This document shows, in pieces, positions 22,101 through 34,856 of a stretch of DNA of 64,000 nucleotides (position 1 is its first letter; every line of letters begins with the position of its first letter). Where the stretch lies: assembly GCA_037102815.1 (NCBI GenBank), contig BTPP01000004.1, positions 2,294,001 to 2,358,000 on the forward strand, read 5' to 3'. The stretch is from Neurospora intermedia (lineage: Eukaryota > Ascomycota > Sordariomycetes > Sordariales > Sordariaceae). Below the pieces are notes generated by a model, which was not told where the DNA came from, did not search any database, and worked only from the letters and a program-made list of their open reading frames with translations. The position numbers and the translations under genes are program-made.

Positions 22101-25100
22101 ACGCGGACAGATATACATGCCTATAGCCTATCTGGACCCCCTCTCTACCTACCCGTCGACAGTACCTACCTCCACATTATATCTCATCCTCTGATGATGT
22201 TGCTTTGCTCTGCGTCTCTCGCAGATAGTGCTCACTTGACCGCTTTCCTCCGACATGTCATCGTCGTACCTGTACGGCGTCAGTAAATTCGGACTCCAAA
22301 GACCAAAGGTAGCAATTCTGCAAGAGAATTCAGTAAAATTTGCTGTCATACAACGCCAAAATGTGTCTGTCTTTCGGCTTTCTTGGCCATGGCTTGCCTT
22401 GGTTTCAGTTGCGTTGAAGCAGCCGCTCACGCAGTCCGGGCCAAAAGCAGACCTGGGATAACCCAATGATGGCTTCGAGATCAGAGATGCAGTGCATTTG
22501 CAGGACACAATGCAAGTCTCACTTCACCTACCCAAAAGGCGCAGTAGAACCTGTTTTGAATTATGATAGGGACAATAGCGATCGGACCAAGCAAAAAAAG
22601 GCCATACTTCAACTCGCGAGGTGTATCCTCTTGTGAAGAGCCGCTTTCACTCCCACACATATGTGTTCTTTTTCTAGACCGACAGTTCAGACATCAATAG
22701 TGCCCCCTTTAAACGCCCAAGTCGCTGGAATGGGCTTCGACACGATTCTCTTGTGCTATCAGGGTAAAGCAGTGTCGGTAGTGTCTAAGTAGCACGATTT
22801 CGGTTATGCGGGGTGACTTTGGCTCCGAGTCGTTTAGTTGGGTTCCCAGAGACCAATCACAGTAACAAAACACTGTGCGGGGCCGAGGAGCCAGAAGCTC
22901 CAGTGAGTGTTTTGCAAAAGCCCCAGAAAGCAGCACGACGACTTGGGTTGTTGACCATCTGGCAGACTGGCGTGGCAGATCAGCTGCATTCTCCTGATAC
23001 CGACAGAGATAGGCTGGCATTCCAACTGCTCTTTCTGTATACTACTTATCCATGATTGCTCCGTCATCATGGTTCGTTGTTCTGCAACTTTTGGTCAAGG
23101 CTCGGCTCACGGTTTCAATCCATCACCCGACAACATTCCCAAGTCTTTTCGAAGCAACGAGTTGCGCCGGGTCGCTGTCCCGTGTGTGTACGTCGAAGGC
23201 AGTCCAGCCCCTCTTGCTGACTTTGAACCAGTGTCACACTTCGGTAGGAAAGTTTTTCGTTCCGCCCCTTGCCCAAGCCGAGAGCGCCGCGTTGGTCAAT
23301 CATTGGAAGGATGTTTATGCCTTGACCTTAAGTGGTTATCTGCCCCAAATTTAAGATTGCGGTGGCCTTATCGCGGCGTAGCATGGCGACAGGGTGATAG
23401 GCTGGGCCTGCCATTCGAGGTAGGTCATTGTCTCCCCCCCGTACGATCGGAGATGGGAATCTTCCAACTTGGCGTCGTCCTGGCAAATCCCGAGGAAAAC
23501 TCTGCTGACTGCGTAACTCCCACTTTCCGACAAGTTCGGCATGGTATTGAAAAGGACCATGAAACATCCCTTGCTTGGGATGTCAGCAGCTAGCTGCCAT
23601 TGTCTTGACGAGAATTGTATACGAATGCGATCCTCTATCCCTGGAGGGAATTCAACCCAGAGCAGGTCCTCAGGACAAGAGCCAAGGCCTCAGGGTTCTG
23701 GGGACTTGGTCCAGGGTGAAAGGAGCTTTTTTTTCAGTGATCCATGTCTGCCGGGGTGACCTGGGCAAGAACCACATCGGTGCACGACCTGTCAATGCCC
23801 CTCCCAACAGACGGTAGCGAGCACATACGCATCATGTAGCAACAGGGCGTAACAATGTGTGGGGAAACCGAGAACCACCGATTTTTTTTCGAAGAAAGGG
23901 GAGATGACCGGCAAAAAATCTCCCAGGGGAGAGCAAATGGGAATCAAGTTCGACGGACTATGAATCAACCCCTCTCACATGCCAGGCGGGTAGATGAACG
24001 TGGCTTGAACTCAGGCTGGCCTGGTTGGCTATCCTGCACACTACAGCCTCAGGACACTGACGCCACAGGAAGATCAATGTCCAGTCAACCAATACCGTTA
24101 TCTGACACGTTGGAGACCCAGCAGTTTGTTTTCTCCGCTTGGGTGTGTCGGATCCTTCGTCGGGCATAACTACCTTGAGAGGGCTGAACAGACTAACGGC
24201 AAGCCGGCATTCTTCACAGCCGCCATGCCATTAGCTTAAAGCACCAGGAACAAATCTCGCTAGTTACCTCTCTGCTTGGTAGTTAACGTGAATCCTATTG
24301 CAGATAGGGTTTCGATTGAAGCTCAGGGCCCTTCGTGCTTTTTCTGGCGTACGTGGTGGAGTTCTCGGGAAGTCCTCTCCAGGTTTGGGTCGGGCCATGT
24401 TACCACTCGGTAGCGGCTAGTACAACTGATATCTGACCCCGGGTAGCTTATCCAGGCAACTAGTATTGTCATTGGTGGTCTTTTACACTAGTGGGTAACA
24501 GTGACGAGAAAAGACAATTTCCGAGGTCGGCCCATTGGATATGACAGTTTAGAGGTTGGACGCGGTTCATTGTCGTACATACATTGCACAAACTTTGACT
24601 TTTTTTCTTCCTGCCCAGCCTTGCAGTCTTGTCGCTGGGGAACATGCGTATCATCTAATCTACTTTCCATCTTGGTCTCATCGTTGTTTGACTAAATCTC
24701 ATCCGCCAAGTACTCTCGCCTGTATCTGGAGCCCAGATGGCCCGTGCGAGCTCAGAAATGTGATCGCCGCAGCACTGAGCGCATGGGCCACATCAAGATC
24801 CAAAAGGTCTGATGCCCTGGAGCGGGGAAGTGAATCAGATCTTGTGGTCAGCACGTTTCGACTTCAGACCTGTTAAATACCTAGTCTATCTTTCAGGATC
24901 CGATCAAGGGCGCCGAAAACAATTCGACTGTGTGTCATTCATCACAATGCCTGGAACGCAGGTATTGTCGTCGTTGCGGATAAATGCATGCGACTATAAC
25001 CCCCATTCTTACCCTACCTACCTACCTATCGCTTCTGCACCACCTACATAAACTATCACAGCAGCGCCAAAGTGCCGGCGCTGCTACCTCGCCGTTGCAG

Positions 25101-28100
25101 CATGCGAGAGAAGCCTGTGCACTCACCGCCTCCCGCTTTGGCTACTTCTGTATCCCTGGTATAGACAAGAGTGTAGAAAAATATTAACTTCCTTGCGCTC
25201 AAGTCCATTGTCCCCGCCCGCTATACCTCGGGGTCCGACAAGGCCCCCCCCTCGTTCATAGATGCTATCTCGCCGTTGGACGGAAGGAATGGTGAATGCG
25301 CCTTGGACAAAGGTAGTAGGTAGGCGCGCAAGATGGTTACATCTCGTTCTTGACCGTGGTCAAATCTCGGCTTCCATTGGTCACCATTCCCGCCTCATCT
25401 CAAACCCATGGCTCCGCGTGGGTGATGAAGGCGCAAGCAAATGGACAAGATCGGCCATGGTGTTTGCTGGATCATGCCGAACCCACTGAAACCTTGGAGG
25501 GATTCCAGAACCGGGATCAGATTTTCCTTTTTTTCCGCTTCGTCTCTGACAACAGTCTGTTCGGGATCGGATCCTGGACTTGAGTGTCATTCATCAACAG
25601 CCAAACTGCTGCTCCCTTGGCATGTTAGACATGCTGAGACGCCCATGTGGTCAAATGATTTTCCAATGACAACCCCGCGCCACTCTTAGCTGCCCGGTGC
25701 CGATGATCTCTTGTAGCAAGAAGCTTCGTCGACATGACAGACCTGCATCGGCTCCGACGGCAGTACCTACGGCACTAAGCGTACGGCAACAGCACGTACG
25801 GCCCACAAGCAGCCCTCTTCAAGCGTCAAGGCGAATGGGCTTCTCCAATGGAAGCTGGTGATTTTATCACGGTCTGGCTCTGCCCAACAGCAGGGCCCTG
25901 ACAATCTCCTGGCTTTTGCAACCTTGTCAATCTCAGAGAGCGCCATGCTCTTCACATCAATTAACGGCTCAGGTCGAAAGAGTGGATCTTTGGGAGTTCT
26001 TGGGAAGCATTCAACCTCTCGGAGTAAGACCACAATGACGTACATACGGCACTTGTCCCTTCAAAACCCACTGGTGCACTTGGGTTGTAACAGTGAAGTA
26101 CCCTAGCCGTGGTCGTAGTGTAGTGGCAGTATCTCGATGTTTTTTTTTGGGTTGTTGTTGTTTCCTTCCAATTCCTCCAATCTTCCATCAAGAGAAAATC
26201 GCCCATTTTCCGGCAGATCCTCCGAGGCCTATCATACATGGCTGGCGCGGCTGGGAGCTGGGAAGCCGGGAGCTCCCAGGCCGTAAAAACGTCTGCGAGG
26301 GCGCCAAGGGCGGCTGATTCCTCAAGTCATGATGGGGATTGCGCAACAAGCAAGGATTCCCAGCACATGGGGCTCCAGAGTCATTCAATGTCCTCCTCCG
26401 TCCTCCGTTTTGTTCTCGCTCGCGACTGAATGGACACTGGGCATTCGCTGGACTGATCAATGGAGACAGTCCTCATCTGATTCGATTCTCCGGATTTTGC
26501 TCTTTCCTCCTCGTCAGTCGCCCTGGAAAATCAAGACGAACGAACGGTATCACGCGCTCGAGCAAAAGCACCCCGCTTTTTGCGTAGATGCACCTTGACG
26601 GCCGGCATGGACCTTTTTTCCAACACCCATCCGAAACCACCCTTCCCTTGCTTCATTTTCTGTTACCCCGTGGGAAAAATCTCTTCCTTCGTTCGCTCGG
26701 CGGATCTGGACGGACAGCCTCCCCTCTGTTGATTTTGCTTGTTTTCCCTCTCTCTGCCCCCGCTTCCTCTCCTCCCTGCGCCCCAGCCCCCACACTCACG
26801 CACACGGCTGGAGTCTCAGTGGCTTATGATACGCCAATTCGAACCTGCTCACCGCTCAAATCGCTAGATGTATGCCACAGACATGGTGAAAGAGGGTGGT
26901 GGGAATGTCTCCTCCTGAATGCGCATCATCCCATGTGTGAGGGTGTAAAGAGCATGACAGAGGATGGCGGTTGGTGAGTATGGGTGCGCCAGCATCTGGA
27001 TGCCCGCGAAGTGTGTGCAGGAAGACAATGCAAGTGGGTTTCTTTTCCCTTTTACTTTGTGGGTGAGGCCTTTCTTGCATTGAGCTAGCGCCCTTTTGGT
27101 TAATGCAAACTTGAGGGTGCACGAACCATCCGGTGTACGCAGTATGTAGCGGGCTCCGGGGTCATGGGAGAGGCTCAAACTTCGTCCCGTCTTCTTTTTT
27201 TCCGGTCCTGTCGTCCAACATTCCATTCCTCTTGTTTTTCTGGGAGTTGTCTGACATGCCCAGTTTTCGTGAAGCGTATGGTTCGTGTTGGAAATTGCCA
27301 GACTTACAGTTGAACGATACCGACAGAGCCTGGACTATTGCGACACGAATGGATACTAGGCTCTACGTTGGATCTATAGACCCTCTCTCGCCTCGTTAGC
27401 GATCATGGGGTTCAAGTTGCAACAGCGCTATCAAGATCTGCCGGACAAGGCTGTTCCTTGATACATGGACGCAACGACCTCTTTGGCTCGCATACACATG
27501 GCCATATGTATCGGACGATAGGGTTCTAGAGGATGGTAGTTGAGGCTCTATAGCCTTCTCGTCGTCGCCGCGGGACAAAGACAACAGAGTGCCAAGAATC
27601 CGTCACAAACAACGCATATCACACAATACGCCCATAATGGACAGCCTTTCCCTGGATTCCACTCCCATAACGTACGATTACCGGGAGTAGCTGGCACCAT
27701 GCCATGATCTTCTTTGTCAAGACAACACATGCCTACATCGACACGTTGACATGGGACCGCAGGCTGAAGTGAGGTAAGGCAAGGCAAGGGTGCTCACCCT
27801 AAACCGAAGATGACGCTGTCTCGCTTCTTCCCGCACCCTTTCCGCCATTGATATTGCCAAGGGACAAAAGACTCACGTTTCACAATGGAGAGGATATCGC
27901 CGGTATCACGGAAAGCAACCATGAATAGGAAAATACCGGCTTGCCGAAGTCGGATCCCTTTCGGTTTGACATGGGGACGTGGGACGCCGGCAAGGCAACA
28001 CTCACGTCGGCACTGTACGACAAAGTGAAGAAAGAGTTATACGGAGCGTAGATACAGGCTTACACTTACACGCAACTCACCTTCCCATATGACACTTCAT

Positions 28101-31100
28101 TCTAGATTACGCACACAAGGCTGTACTGTTGCAATACCTAACTAGTGAGATGACCGCCTTGTGTTGGTTGCGTACCTAACTTCAAGTCTGGAAGAAACGA
28201 TATTCTGAATGAGAGATTCAAACTTCGTCGTCCTATTTTGCTTCATCTTTGACGGTCGTCATCATCACCATCCGAACTTACCGGGTACTCCAACAACAAT
28301 ACCTATATTTCTTTCACCCGCATGCCCGAAGAAGTTTCAAAGAACCACAAAGAGACTTGCGGCAGATCAAACATCTTGAAATACATGCTAATCCCAGTTA
28401 GATTGACAAAGCTTCTTCTGACATCACCGACATATGCGGGGCAACGGCCTGATAATGAACCGAGTATGGTCTCATCTCATTGCATCTCGTCTCATCTTAT
28501 CCTGCCAACTGTTGTGGTTTGGTTTTCGGTCTTTTGTCACTGGCTTGATCAAGTGTCCCCGGTCGGATGGCTTGACCTTGAAGCTTCACACAGAGGGGTA
28601 TCCCAGGTAGGTGCACGACGTAAACTTATGCACCGACTAAATTGCATGTCGTGAGTTGTGTCACAGCTTGTTACATCTGATGACTCTGTTGTAGGGTTCT
28701 GAAAATCCTGCAGGTAAGTATGTCCTTGCTTGTGTGTCTATCTCTATCCTCTGCGGGTGGGCTCTTACCGACACCTGAAACCGGAAACTTTCTGGAAAAG
28801 TTAACGATTTTTACTTTGATTGACAGAACAGCGAGAATTGCATCAGATACCTAACTTTGCTTCGTTACTCGTTGGTGTATGCAATCTTAACCTACCTAGC
28901 CAAGTACAAACTTCATCGAAAGCTGTGCCTTACAAAACCTTGATACCATATACTTATCTCCTCAATTCACAACTTTGGCTGCGTTTGATCTGGTACGGTT
29001 TTCGTACAAAGGGCTATATGCGATGTTTCCAATAATCAAAAAGGCGGCCACTTCATGAAGTAGCTATCCATGTCCAGAGAGAAGTTGGAACTCGCCTTGG
29101 GAATATCGAATTGAGTTTAGTTGGGTTGAGTTGAGTCGAGCTAGTTGAGTGAACTGGGTTTTTCCAAGCGCTATACGAAGACCGTACGAGAACAGACGCA
29201 GCTTTAGGTGTAAATGGAAGAGATTGGCCGTTTCTAAGTCATTTGTTATTTACGAGTGTCTAAGACAAGCCGCGCGGCCCATGGTCTTGAAGCTGTTTCA
29301 ATCGAGTTGTACATGGGAGTTTGGTCAGACCAGGTTTGAACTATGAAGCCTCGCGAAGCGGATGGTTGCCGCTTCCAGTTCCAGATCTGGAGAAGATTCA
29401 AAGTTGCGGAGACATGAGACTTATTCGGATTATTCTTGGTTGTAAGTGAGCGAAGGAGCTAGGAAGGGCTTGGACCTAATGTGGAAGGTTGAAGGCTTTG
29501 AAAGTTGCAGGATTGAGGATCCAGAGCTACTCACAACAGGACATTGAAGCCCTGTGCAATTTCTCACACCTGAACTTGCATTCATCTTTCGGGTCGCTTC
29601 AACCGTGCAGGATGCTCACCAACCCATTTGGCTCACATCCAAGAATCAAAGATTCACAGACCATCACATTGAACACTGTTCGCCCCTTCGTCGCCTTCCT
29701 CCCCCTCACTCACTTTAACATCCGCCCACATTCACACAAATCCCATGGTCTCTATCACACCAATTTCGAAAGCATCCCATGCATATGTATCTCCTCCCAA
29801 TATTGGCCCAATCAGGCCATCTATTAACGGATGGACGCAAACCGGCCAAGCAATCAAGGGTCTTCATCAAGGGTCCTGGGTGTCCGATCCAAAGATACCT
29901 CTAGTCATGGACTGGAAGCCAGTGAATTGGCATTGACATATCAAACAACGACATGGTCAGTACTTGATTGAACAAGATGGGTAGATGGGAGAATGAGAGG
30001 CGAGGAAGCAGAAGTAAAGGCGGGGGTGTGATTGGAGATGTAGGAGACATGAGTATGACCTCATATCAGACGAGTGGATATATAGGGATATGTGATTGCG
30101 GACCGGACCGTGTGATGATAGGTGTGGGTAGATGTGGTCGGCCTATATAACAATCACTGGGAATTCATCGTGATGTGGGAAATGTTCACTCGGCTTATAC
30201 CAGGAAATGGCTTTAGCGTTAATATCCTCTAGAGGTACGTTTTCATTTGGTACACGCCGCATGAGGCTTCGGACTGAGTGCCTAAATGTGGTTTCAGAGA
30301 GGATCCATTACAATTCACTTAAAAAGGCTCTTTATGGCTCTTTACGAAGGTCCTGGCCGTATGGACACCTCTACCGTATTGAGATAGTAAGTTCAGATAA
30401 TTCGAGGCTCGAGTGTCTTTCGCGGGTTTTTCGTGGGAAAGGTTACATTTGTTAATTGTCTCTATATGGATACATGATGGGTTGGTGGATGGTGTGGAAC
30501 GAAATGAGGTCTACACTACATGCACATGGTGTGGTTCAATCTCAGCCTCCTCCAGAAGGCTCTAGTGGCAGACCTTGAGAGAAAATGATAAAACAGTTGG
30601 TTCTTTGATCTACGGAGGTCCTGTCACTTATGTTAAAAGTGCCATGGAGTCTTCCAGTGTACTTGGTGGCAGAACAACTTGTTGACATGATATGAACCAG
30701 TCACCTTCCCTTTGACAACGTATCTGCACGTAAATGACTCTACTATGACGGCTTCAATATAGCCAAGATACCATATACCTTACCGCTGTGTGACAGAGGC
30801 CTAGCTTTCGATCTTGATCAGCATCGAGTTCGAACTGAATCAGTTTCTCCTGTATCTCAAGACTTTGACAGATGACCTCTGAAGATCAGGTCACAGTGTA
30901 CCTGCTCATGGACAGGAGCTGCATCATGGCGGTTGGACGTACGAGCTGATCAAATAACGGAAACATGGCCTGGCAAATATCTCCATACGAGCGGAGAACT
31001 TTACCGTCGAGCACAGAGCTCATGGGCTAAAGGCACGCCAACCGTACGCAATCATGTCTCGGTTATTCGAGCGGTTGAAATGCAACTTAGAATGCCCAGG

Positions 31101-31331
31101 CGTCCGCACAAGAGCGCATGTTGTCCTCCAGAACATTAAGAGTAGAGAACCTAGATCATGAAGCCATAAAAGTGGAAGTCTAGTGCTAACAAGTTACTCC
31201 ATACAATCCAATACCAACATATGTCAAGCAAGTAAACCCCATGTGCATTATGTGCATTTTGTTCCCTCTCTATAAAAGGAATTGAGGAAGCGCATGAAGT
31301 GAAAAAGAATGAACAGATCATTAAGTTTTTT
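19196..31331. other. 12-kb gene-poor spacer
   Basis: No gene I can support with confidence. 19196-21180: probable promoter and leader of the LRR gene; the minus strand is strongly pyrimidine-rich at 20140-21170 and has a GTGAGT donor at 20469-20474, so an untranslated first exon is possible. 21180-21670: dense in TACCTAGG-type motifs. 21700-28300: unique, mixed-composition DNA with only short overlapping frames. 28322-28943: the weak spliced candidate listed separately. 29000-31331: similar unique DNA, including GAGTT-type short repeats near 29110-29150 and the 3' region of the minus-strand pdx1 gene. I saw no tRNA, 5S rRNA or transposon motif. Confidence 0.55.
28322..28943 (+). CDS. Weak candidate small spliced gene
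   Basis: An ATG at 28322 opens 329 nt. Two consensus introns then follow closely: 28651-28694 (GTGAGT...TTGTAG, 44 nt) and 28714-28826 (GTAAGT...TTGACAG, 113 nt), flanking a 19-nt exon (28695-28713). Removing both keeps the frame to a TGA at 28941-28943, giving 154 residues. The product matches no family I know; it has a hydrophobic patch near residues 60-75 (LILPTVVVWFSVF). Codon use lacks the C-ending bias of the confirmed genes, and the first intron is at the short limit, so this could equally be a spliced non-coding RNA or chance. Confidence 0.25.
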
Positions 31332-32716
31332 TTAGGCCCGTACAAGCTTGTCAGGCTCCTGCTCCAAAACAAGCTTCATCTTCTGAAGGAAGGCCTGGGC
31401 CCTCTTCTCCTCCGACTTGGGTACCTGAAGGCTGAAGACGTTGGGTCCAGAAGTGGTCAAACCGGGGGCGGCGGACTTGCTCTGAGCAGAAGCAGCAACG
31501 CGCTTGGTGGGAGCGGTGAGAATATCAATGATATCAGCCTTGCGAGCTGCCCGCTGAGGGGCCACGAAGGAGCCGAATGTGGGAGTATAGGAGCCGCGAG
31601 ATTCCTTGCGAGTGACCTTGTCAAGACCGAGAACCTGGTTGAAGAGCTCATCGGCAGTAGGCTGGTAGTTTGCGGGAAGGGGTAGCTTCTGGTTGGCGAT
31701 CTCGGTGGCACGGGCAATGAAGGTCGAAAGAGGGAGGAAGACGCCGATGGTCTTGTGAAGCTTGTTCTGAACATCGATGGCGGCGGACAGAGAAATAGGC
31801 GCGGTGACAACAGCTACGGGAGGAGGAGCGGGAGCATCCAGCTTCTTGGACTGAGCCTTCTCGGTCGTGGCCTTGACAGCCTCGGTGCTCTTGGCAACCT
31901 TGATGTTGCTAAGGTCGAGGTGCGACTGCTTCTCGAACCTCTCGGAGATGGTGGACGGCGTCTGGGCGTTAATCTTACCAAGGTAGGCAAGAACGTCACC
32001 CTTGAGCAGACGGCCGCCAGGGCCGGTTGGGGTGATATCCTTAACGGCAGCGGCGTCAATGCCGTTGACCTTGAGTAGATGGGCGACGGAAGGATAGTGA
32101 GGGTATTGTCTCTTCGGAGGCTTGGGAGCCGACTTGGACGAAGCCTTCTGAGGAGCGGATTCGGGGACGGCAACGTTAGACTGGTCCGCGGTGGTCGGTG
32201 GGGGAGGTGCCGAGGGTGCTGACTCGGCTGGCTTGGACTGTGGGGCCCCGTCGGCCGGGATCTCGAGAGAGCTAATGTCATCTCCTTCCTCCGCAATAAC
32301 AGCTATCCGGGCGCCGACGGCAACACCCTTGGCGCCATCGTTCTGCATGATCTTGACCATGACACCGTCGTCCTGCGCCTCAACGTCCATAGTGGCCTTG
32401 TCGGTCTCGATTTCCAACAATACGTCACCGGCAGAGAACTTGTCGCCCTCCTTCACCTTCCAGGTCGCGATATTGCCCTCCGTCATTGTCGGCGACAGAG
32501 CGGGCATGGTAAAGTTTTGAGCGGCGAGAGCGACGGCAGAGGTCCGGAAACCTGTTTACATGACATGTTTCTCCGAGTCAGTAAGTGATGACCTCCAAAC
32601 CACCTAAAGTATGCATCGTGTTGACGGGCAGGTGACGGGAGGTGAGAGAACCGACCTCTGACGGGGCGCCCTGCCATTCTGGCAGAGATACGACAAGCTG
32701 CTGTTAGCGAAGCCAT
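31332..32716 (-). CDS. pdx1: Pyruvate dehydrogenase complex protein X (E3-binding protein)
   Basis: Exons 32656-32716 and 31332-32551, intron of 104 nt, 426 residues. The first exon gives a basic, hydroxylated mitochondrial presequence (MASLTAACRISARMAGRPVRG). A lipoyl domain follows (about 36-112) with the lipoyl-lysine motif EIETDKATMD at Lys72, then a Pro/Ala linker and a peripheral-subunit-binding domain (about 172-213: PSVAHLLKVNGI...GPGGRLLKGDVL). The remaining 200 residues lack the acyltransferase core and its HxxxDG motif, so this is protein X, which docks dihydrolipoamide dehydrogenase (E3) to the E2 core in the mitochondrial matrix, rather than E2. The donor is GTCGGT, off consensus, but it is the only one that keeps frame; the acceptor side has a good TTACTGAC branch. 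It is divergent from the mitochondrial membrane protein at 33756. Confidence 0.9.
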
Positions 32717-33159
32717 GGCGGACGATTATGTGATGTTGTCGCGACGACGACGTAAAATGCGTGGCCGACGTGGATATCGCGGTAGGGCTGTGGTGGTTTC
32801 CAACAAGGAAATCGAGAATGGGGTTCGTGGTTGCTGCTTGCTGGGGATCTCCAATTGAGCCTTATGCTTGACGTATGTCAAACGAGTCAGGTTCAATGCT
32901 AAATTCCACCGCGAGGTCGACGGGATGGGCAGCGGGCAGTGGATCTTTTTGTCTTCTTGTCAAGAAGTCTGGCTGCGGACCCGGCGGCGACAGAAAACGG
33001 ACGGGAACCAACCCAGAAAAAGCTGTCGCCGGCTTGTGGATGCTGATGAGGGTCGATGAGCGACATGTTGGGGAAACGACTGTGGGAAGCTTGGGCCACC
33101 CTCCAAATCCTCCGATGAACCCCCGCGCCCGCCCCATGTCCCCAAACCTCTTTGGGCAA

Positions 33160-33203
<44 letters not shown>

Positions 33204-33755
33204 GGCGACGTCTTCACCACTCATCACTGGCGTGCAGCACCCGAGCAGCTGTCTCTCGCTGCGCAGGACGCGCGCTACACTAAAAACTGGAGCCAAATTT
33301 CAATGGAAGTTGCCCGGGGTTGTCATCATCCTCGCGCTACTGTAGTGTAGAGTCAGCAAGGATTGGGGACATCCATGTCCTCCCCCGTCAGCCCGTCTTC
33401 GGCCTCCAAATTCTCCCCTGCAGCCAAGAACCGGTCTCCACCAGCGGAGCTCCATTGCGGACCGAGTTCCTGAGGGGAATCCGCTAAAATATTCGAGACC
33501 TGGGAGCGGGGCCGGGTCCGAAGATAACCTGACGAACGGTTTTGTAGTGTACAAGCCCCGAATCGCAACGAAACGGCAGTAGGTGGCCGGGCCGCACCGT
33601 GATCCAGTTTTCCTCCCCTCCCCGCCGTCAACTGACAAGGACCCGGACCGGAGCCGCTCGCCCTCAAATCCACATAAACCCCGTTGCCGATCTCCGTCCC
33701 CCGGCAGCTACCCCGGCGCTGTACAGAACTACCGCCCGTCATCCAACACAGCACC
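32717..33755. promoter_or_regulatory. Divergent promoter region between pdx1 and the two-TM protein gene
   Basis: About 1 kb shared by two head-to-head genes whose products both appear mitochondrial. It contains a T41 tract but no convincing gene. Common regulation is possible but only inferred. Confidence 0.5.
33162..33202. repeat. T41 homopolymer tract
   Basis: 41 uninterrupted T residues lying midway between two divergent start codons. Long T/A tracts exclude nucleosomes, so it may help keep this promoter open; alternatively it is slippage. Confidence 0.9.
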
Positions 33756-34856
33756 ATGGCTTCCATTTCCAGTAGGCTCAGCAGCCAATTCGTCCTGCTT
33801 GCACACCGGACGGCGCCATGTGCTAGGATTGCATCTCAAGCTTCGGGAACGCGTTTCGTCCTGGTCTTCGGTTCCGGTTCCGGCTCCGGCTTCCGCACCG
33901 CCCAAGCGGCACGCTTCTTTGCCTCCAAGGCTAAGAAGGTAGCAAAGAAGCCGACCTCGTCATCCACCGTCATCACTACCGTAACCGCTCCTCCCACTGT
34001 GGTTCCCGCCTCATATGCCGAACAGCTAGCGAAGAAGGGCCGGACCCTCCTCTACGAGGCTCACTCGCACGCCTGGTTCCGCTTCGCCAGCTTCACCACC
34101 GGCACCTTCTGCATCGCCTACTCGCTCTACAACTACTGGAGCGTCCACCTCAACCCTCCGGAGGACCTGTCCACCTGGGTCCCCTATGCCTACGGCGTCA
34201 TCTGCGCCATGACCATTGGCATGGGCGGCTACTTCTTCATGGGCTTGCGGCGCATCATCCGGCACATCGAGGCCGTGCCGGCCTCCCAGGTGGTCTCCCA
34301 GATCACCGACGGCGCAGCCTCGGCCTCCACCAAAAAGTCCAAGGGATGGGCTGAGCTCCTCACCAGCAAGCCCAAGGCTGTCCCCGTCACCACCCCTACC
34401 CCGATTTACCTCGAGGTCGCCTACAGCCGCGCCATCCCCTTCTTGCCCAACAAGAAGGAGTACTACCACCCTTCCGAGGTCGAGATGCCCTTCCGCATGC
34501 AGCTGCTGTGCGAGAAGCTGAACACCCTTAGCGCGCAGAAAAACGTGGGCAAGAACCTCCCTACCACCAAGACCGGACAGATCATCGCGGCGAGCAAGCA
34601 GAAGGCTGCTAGGGAGAAGGAGCGCAAGGAAAGGATGCAGCATCTGCTTACGCTACCGTTCAGGGACGCGGCGAAAGTGTTTCGCGGGGCGTATGATGGC
34701 CTCAGGAGGTCGTTCTACCGTGAGGGCTTTGCCAAGGTCTATCTGAGGGGCGTGGAGTATAAGTTGGATATGACTTCTGGATGGGCGCTGGATGATGGAA
34801 GGGCTATTGATCGGTTGGTCCATGTCAAGCCGAGTGCGAATATTAGCGCGTATTGA
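33756..34856 (+). CDS. Mitochondrial two-transmembrane protein, function unknown
   Basis: Single exon, 366 residues. The ATG at 33756 (CACCATGGC) is the first ATG in frame. The N-terminus is rich in Ser/Arg and lacks acids (MASISSRLSSQ...), a typical matrix-targeting signal. Two membrane segments follow at about 110-130 (FASFTTGTFCIAYSLYNYW) and 143-165 (WVPYAYGVICAMTIGMGGYFF), separated by a short loop, then a soluble C-terminal domain of about 200 residues. The hairpin with a basic MGLRRIIRH exit resembles small inner-membrane proteins such as the TMEM223/TMEM186 group, but I cannot assign a family. C-ending codons dominate strongly, suggesting good expression. It is divergent from pdx1. 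Confidence 0.75.
   Translation: MASISSRLSSQFVLLAHRTAPCARIASQASGTRFVLVFGSGSGSGFRTAQAARFFASKAKKVAKKPTSSSTVITTVTAPPTVVPASYAEQLAKKGRTLLYEAHSHAWFRFASFTTGTFCIAYSLYNYWSVHLNPPEDLSTWVPYAYGVICAMTIGMGGYFFMGLRRIIRHIEAVPASQVVSQITDGAASASTKKSKGWAELLTSKPKAVPVTTPTPIYLEVAYSRAIPFLPNKKEYYHPSEVEMPFRMQLLCEKLNTLSAQKNVGKNLPTTKTGQIIAASKQKAAREKERKERMQHLLTLPFRDAAKVFRGAYDGLRRSFYREGFAKVYLRGVEYKLDMTSGWALDDGRAIDRLVHVKPSANISAY

Noticed and set aside
23069-23593. Plus-strand frame from a true ATG, 174 codons
   Set aside because: Overlaps several minus-strand frames, lacks the codon bias of the confirmed genes, has no recognisable domain and no splice pattern extending it.
31332-32716. Dihydrolipoamide acetyltransferase (E2) instead of protein X
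   Set aside because: The C-terminal region is too short and lacks the acyltransferase core and its HxxxDG motif.
34026-34643. 205-codon frame antisense to the two-TM protein
   Set aside because: Mirror of a strongly C3-biased gene; GC-rich third positions keep the opposite strand open.
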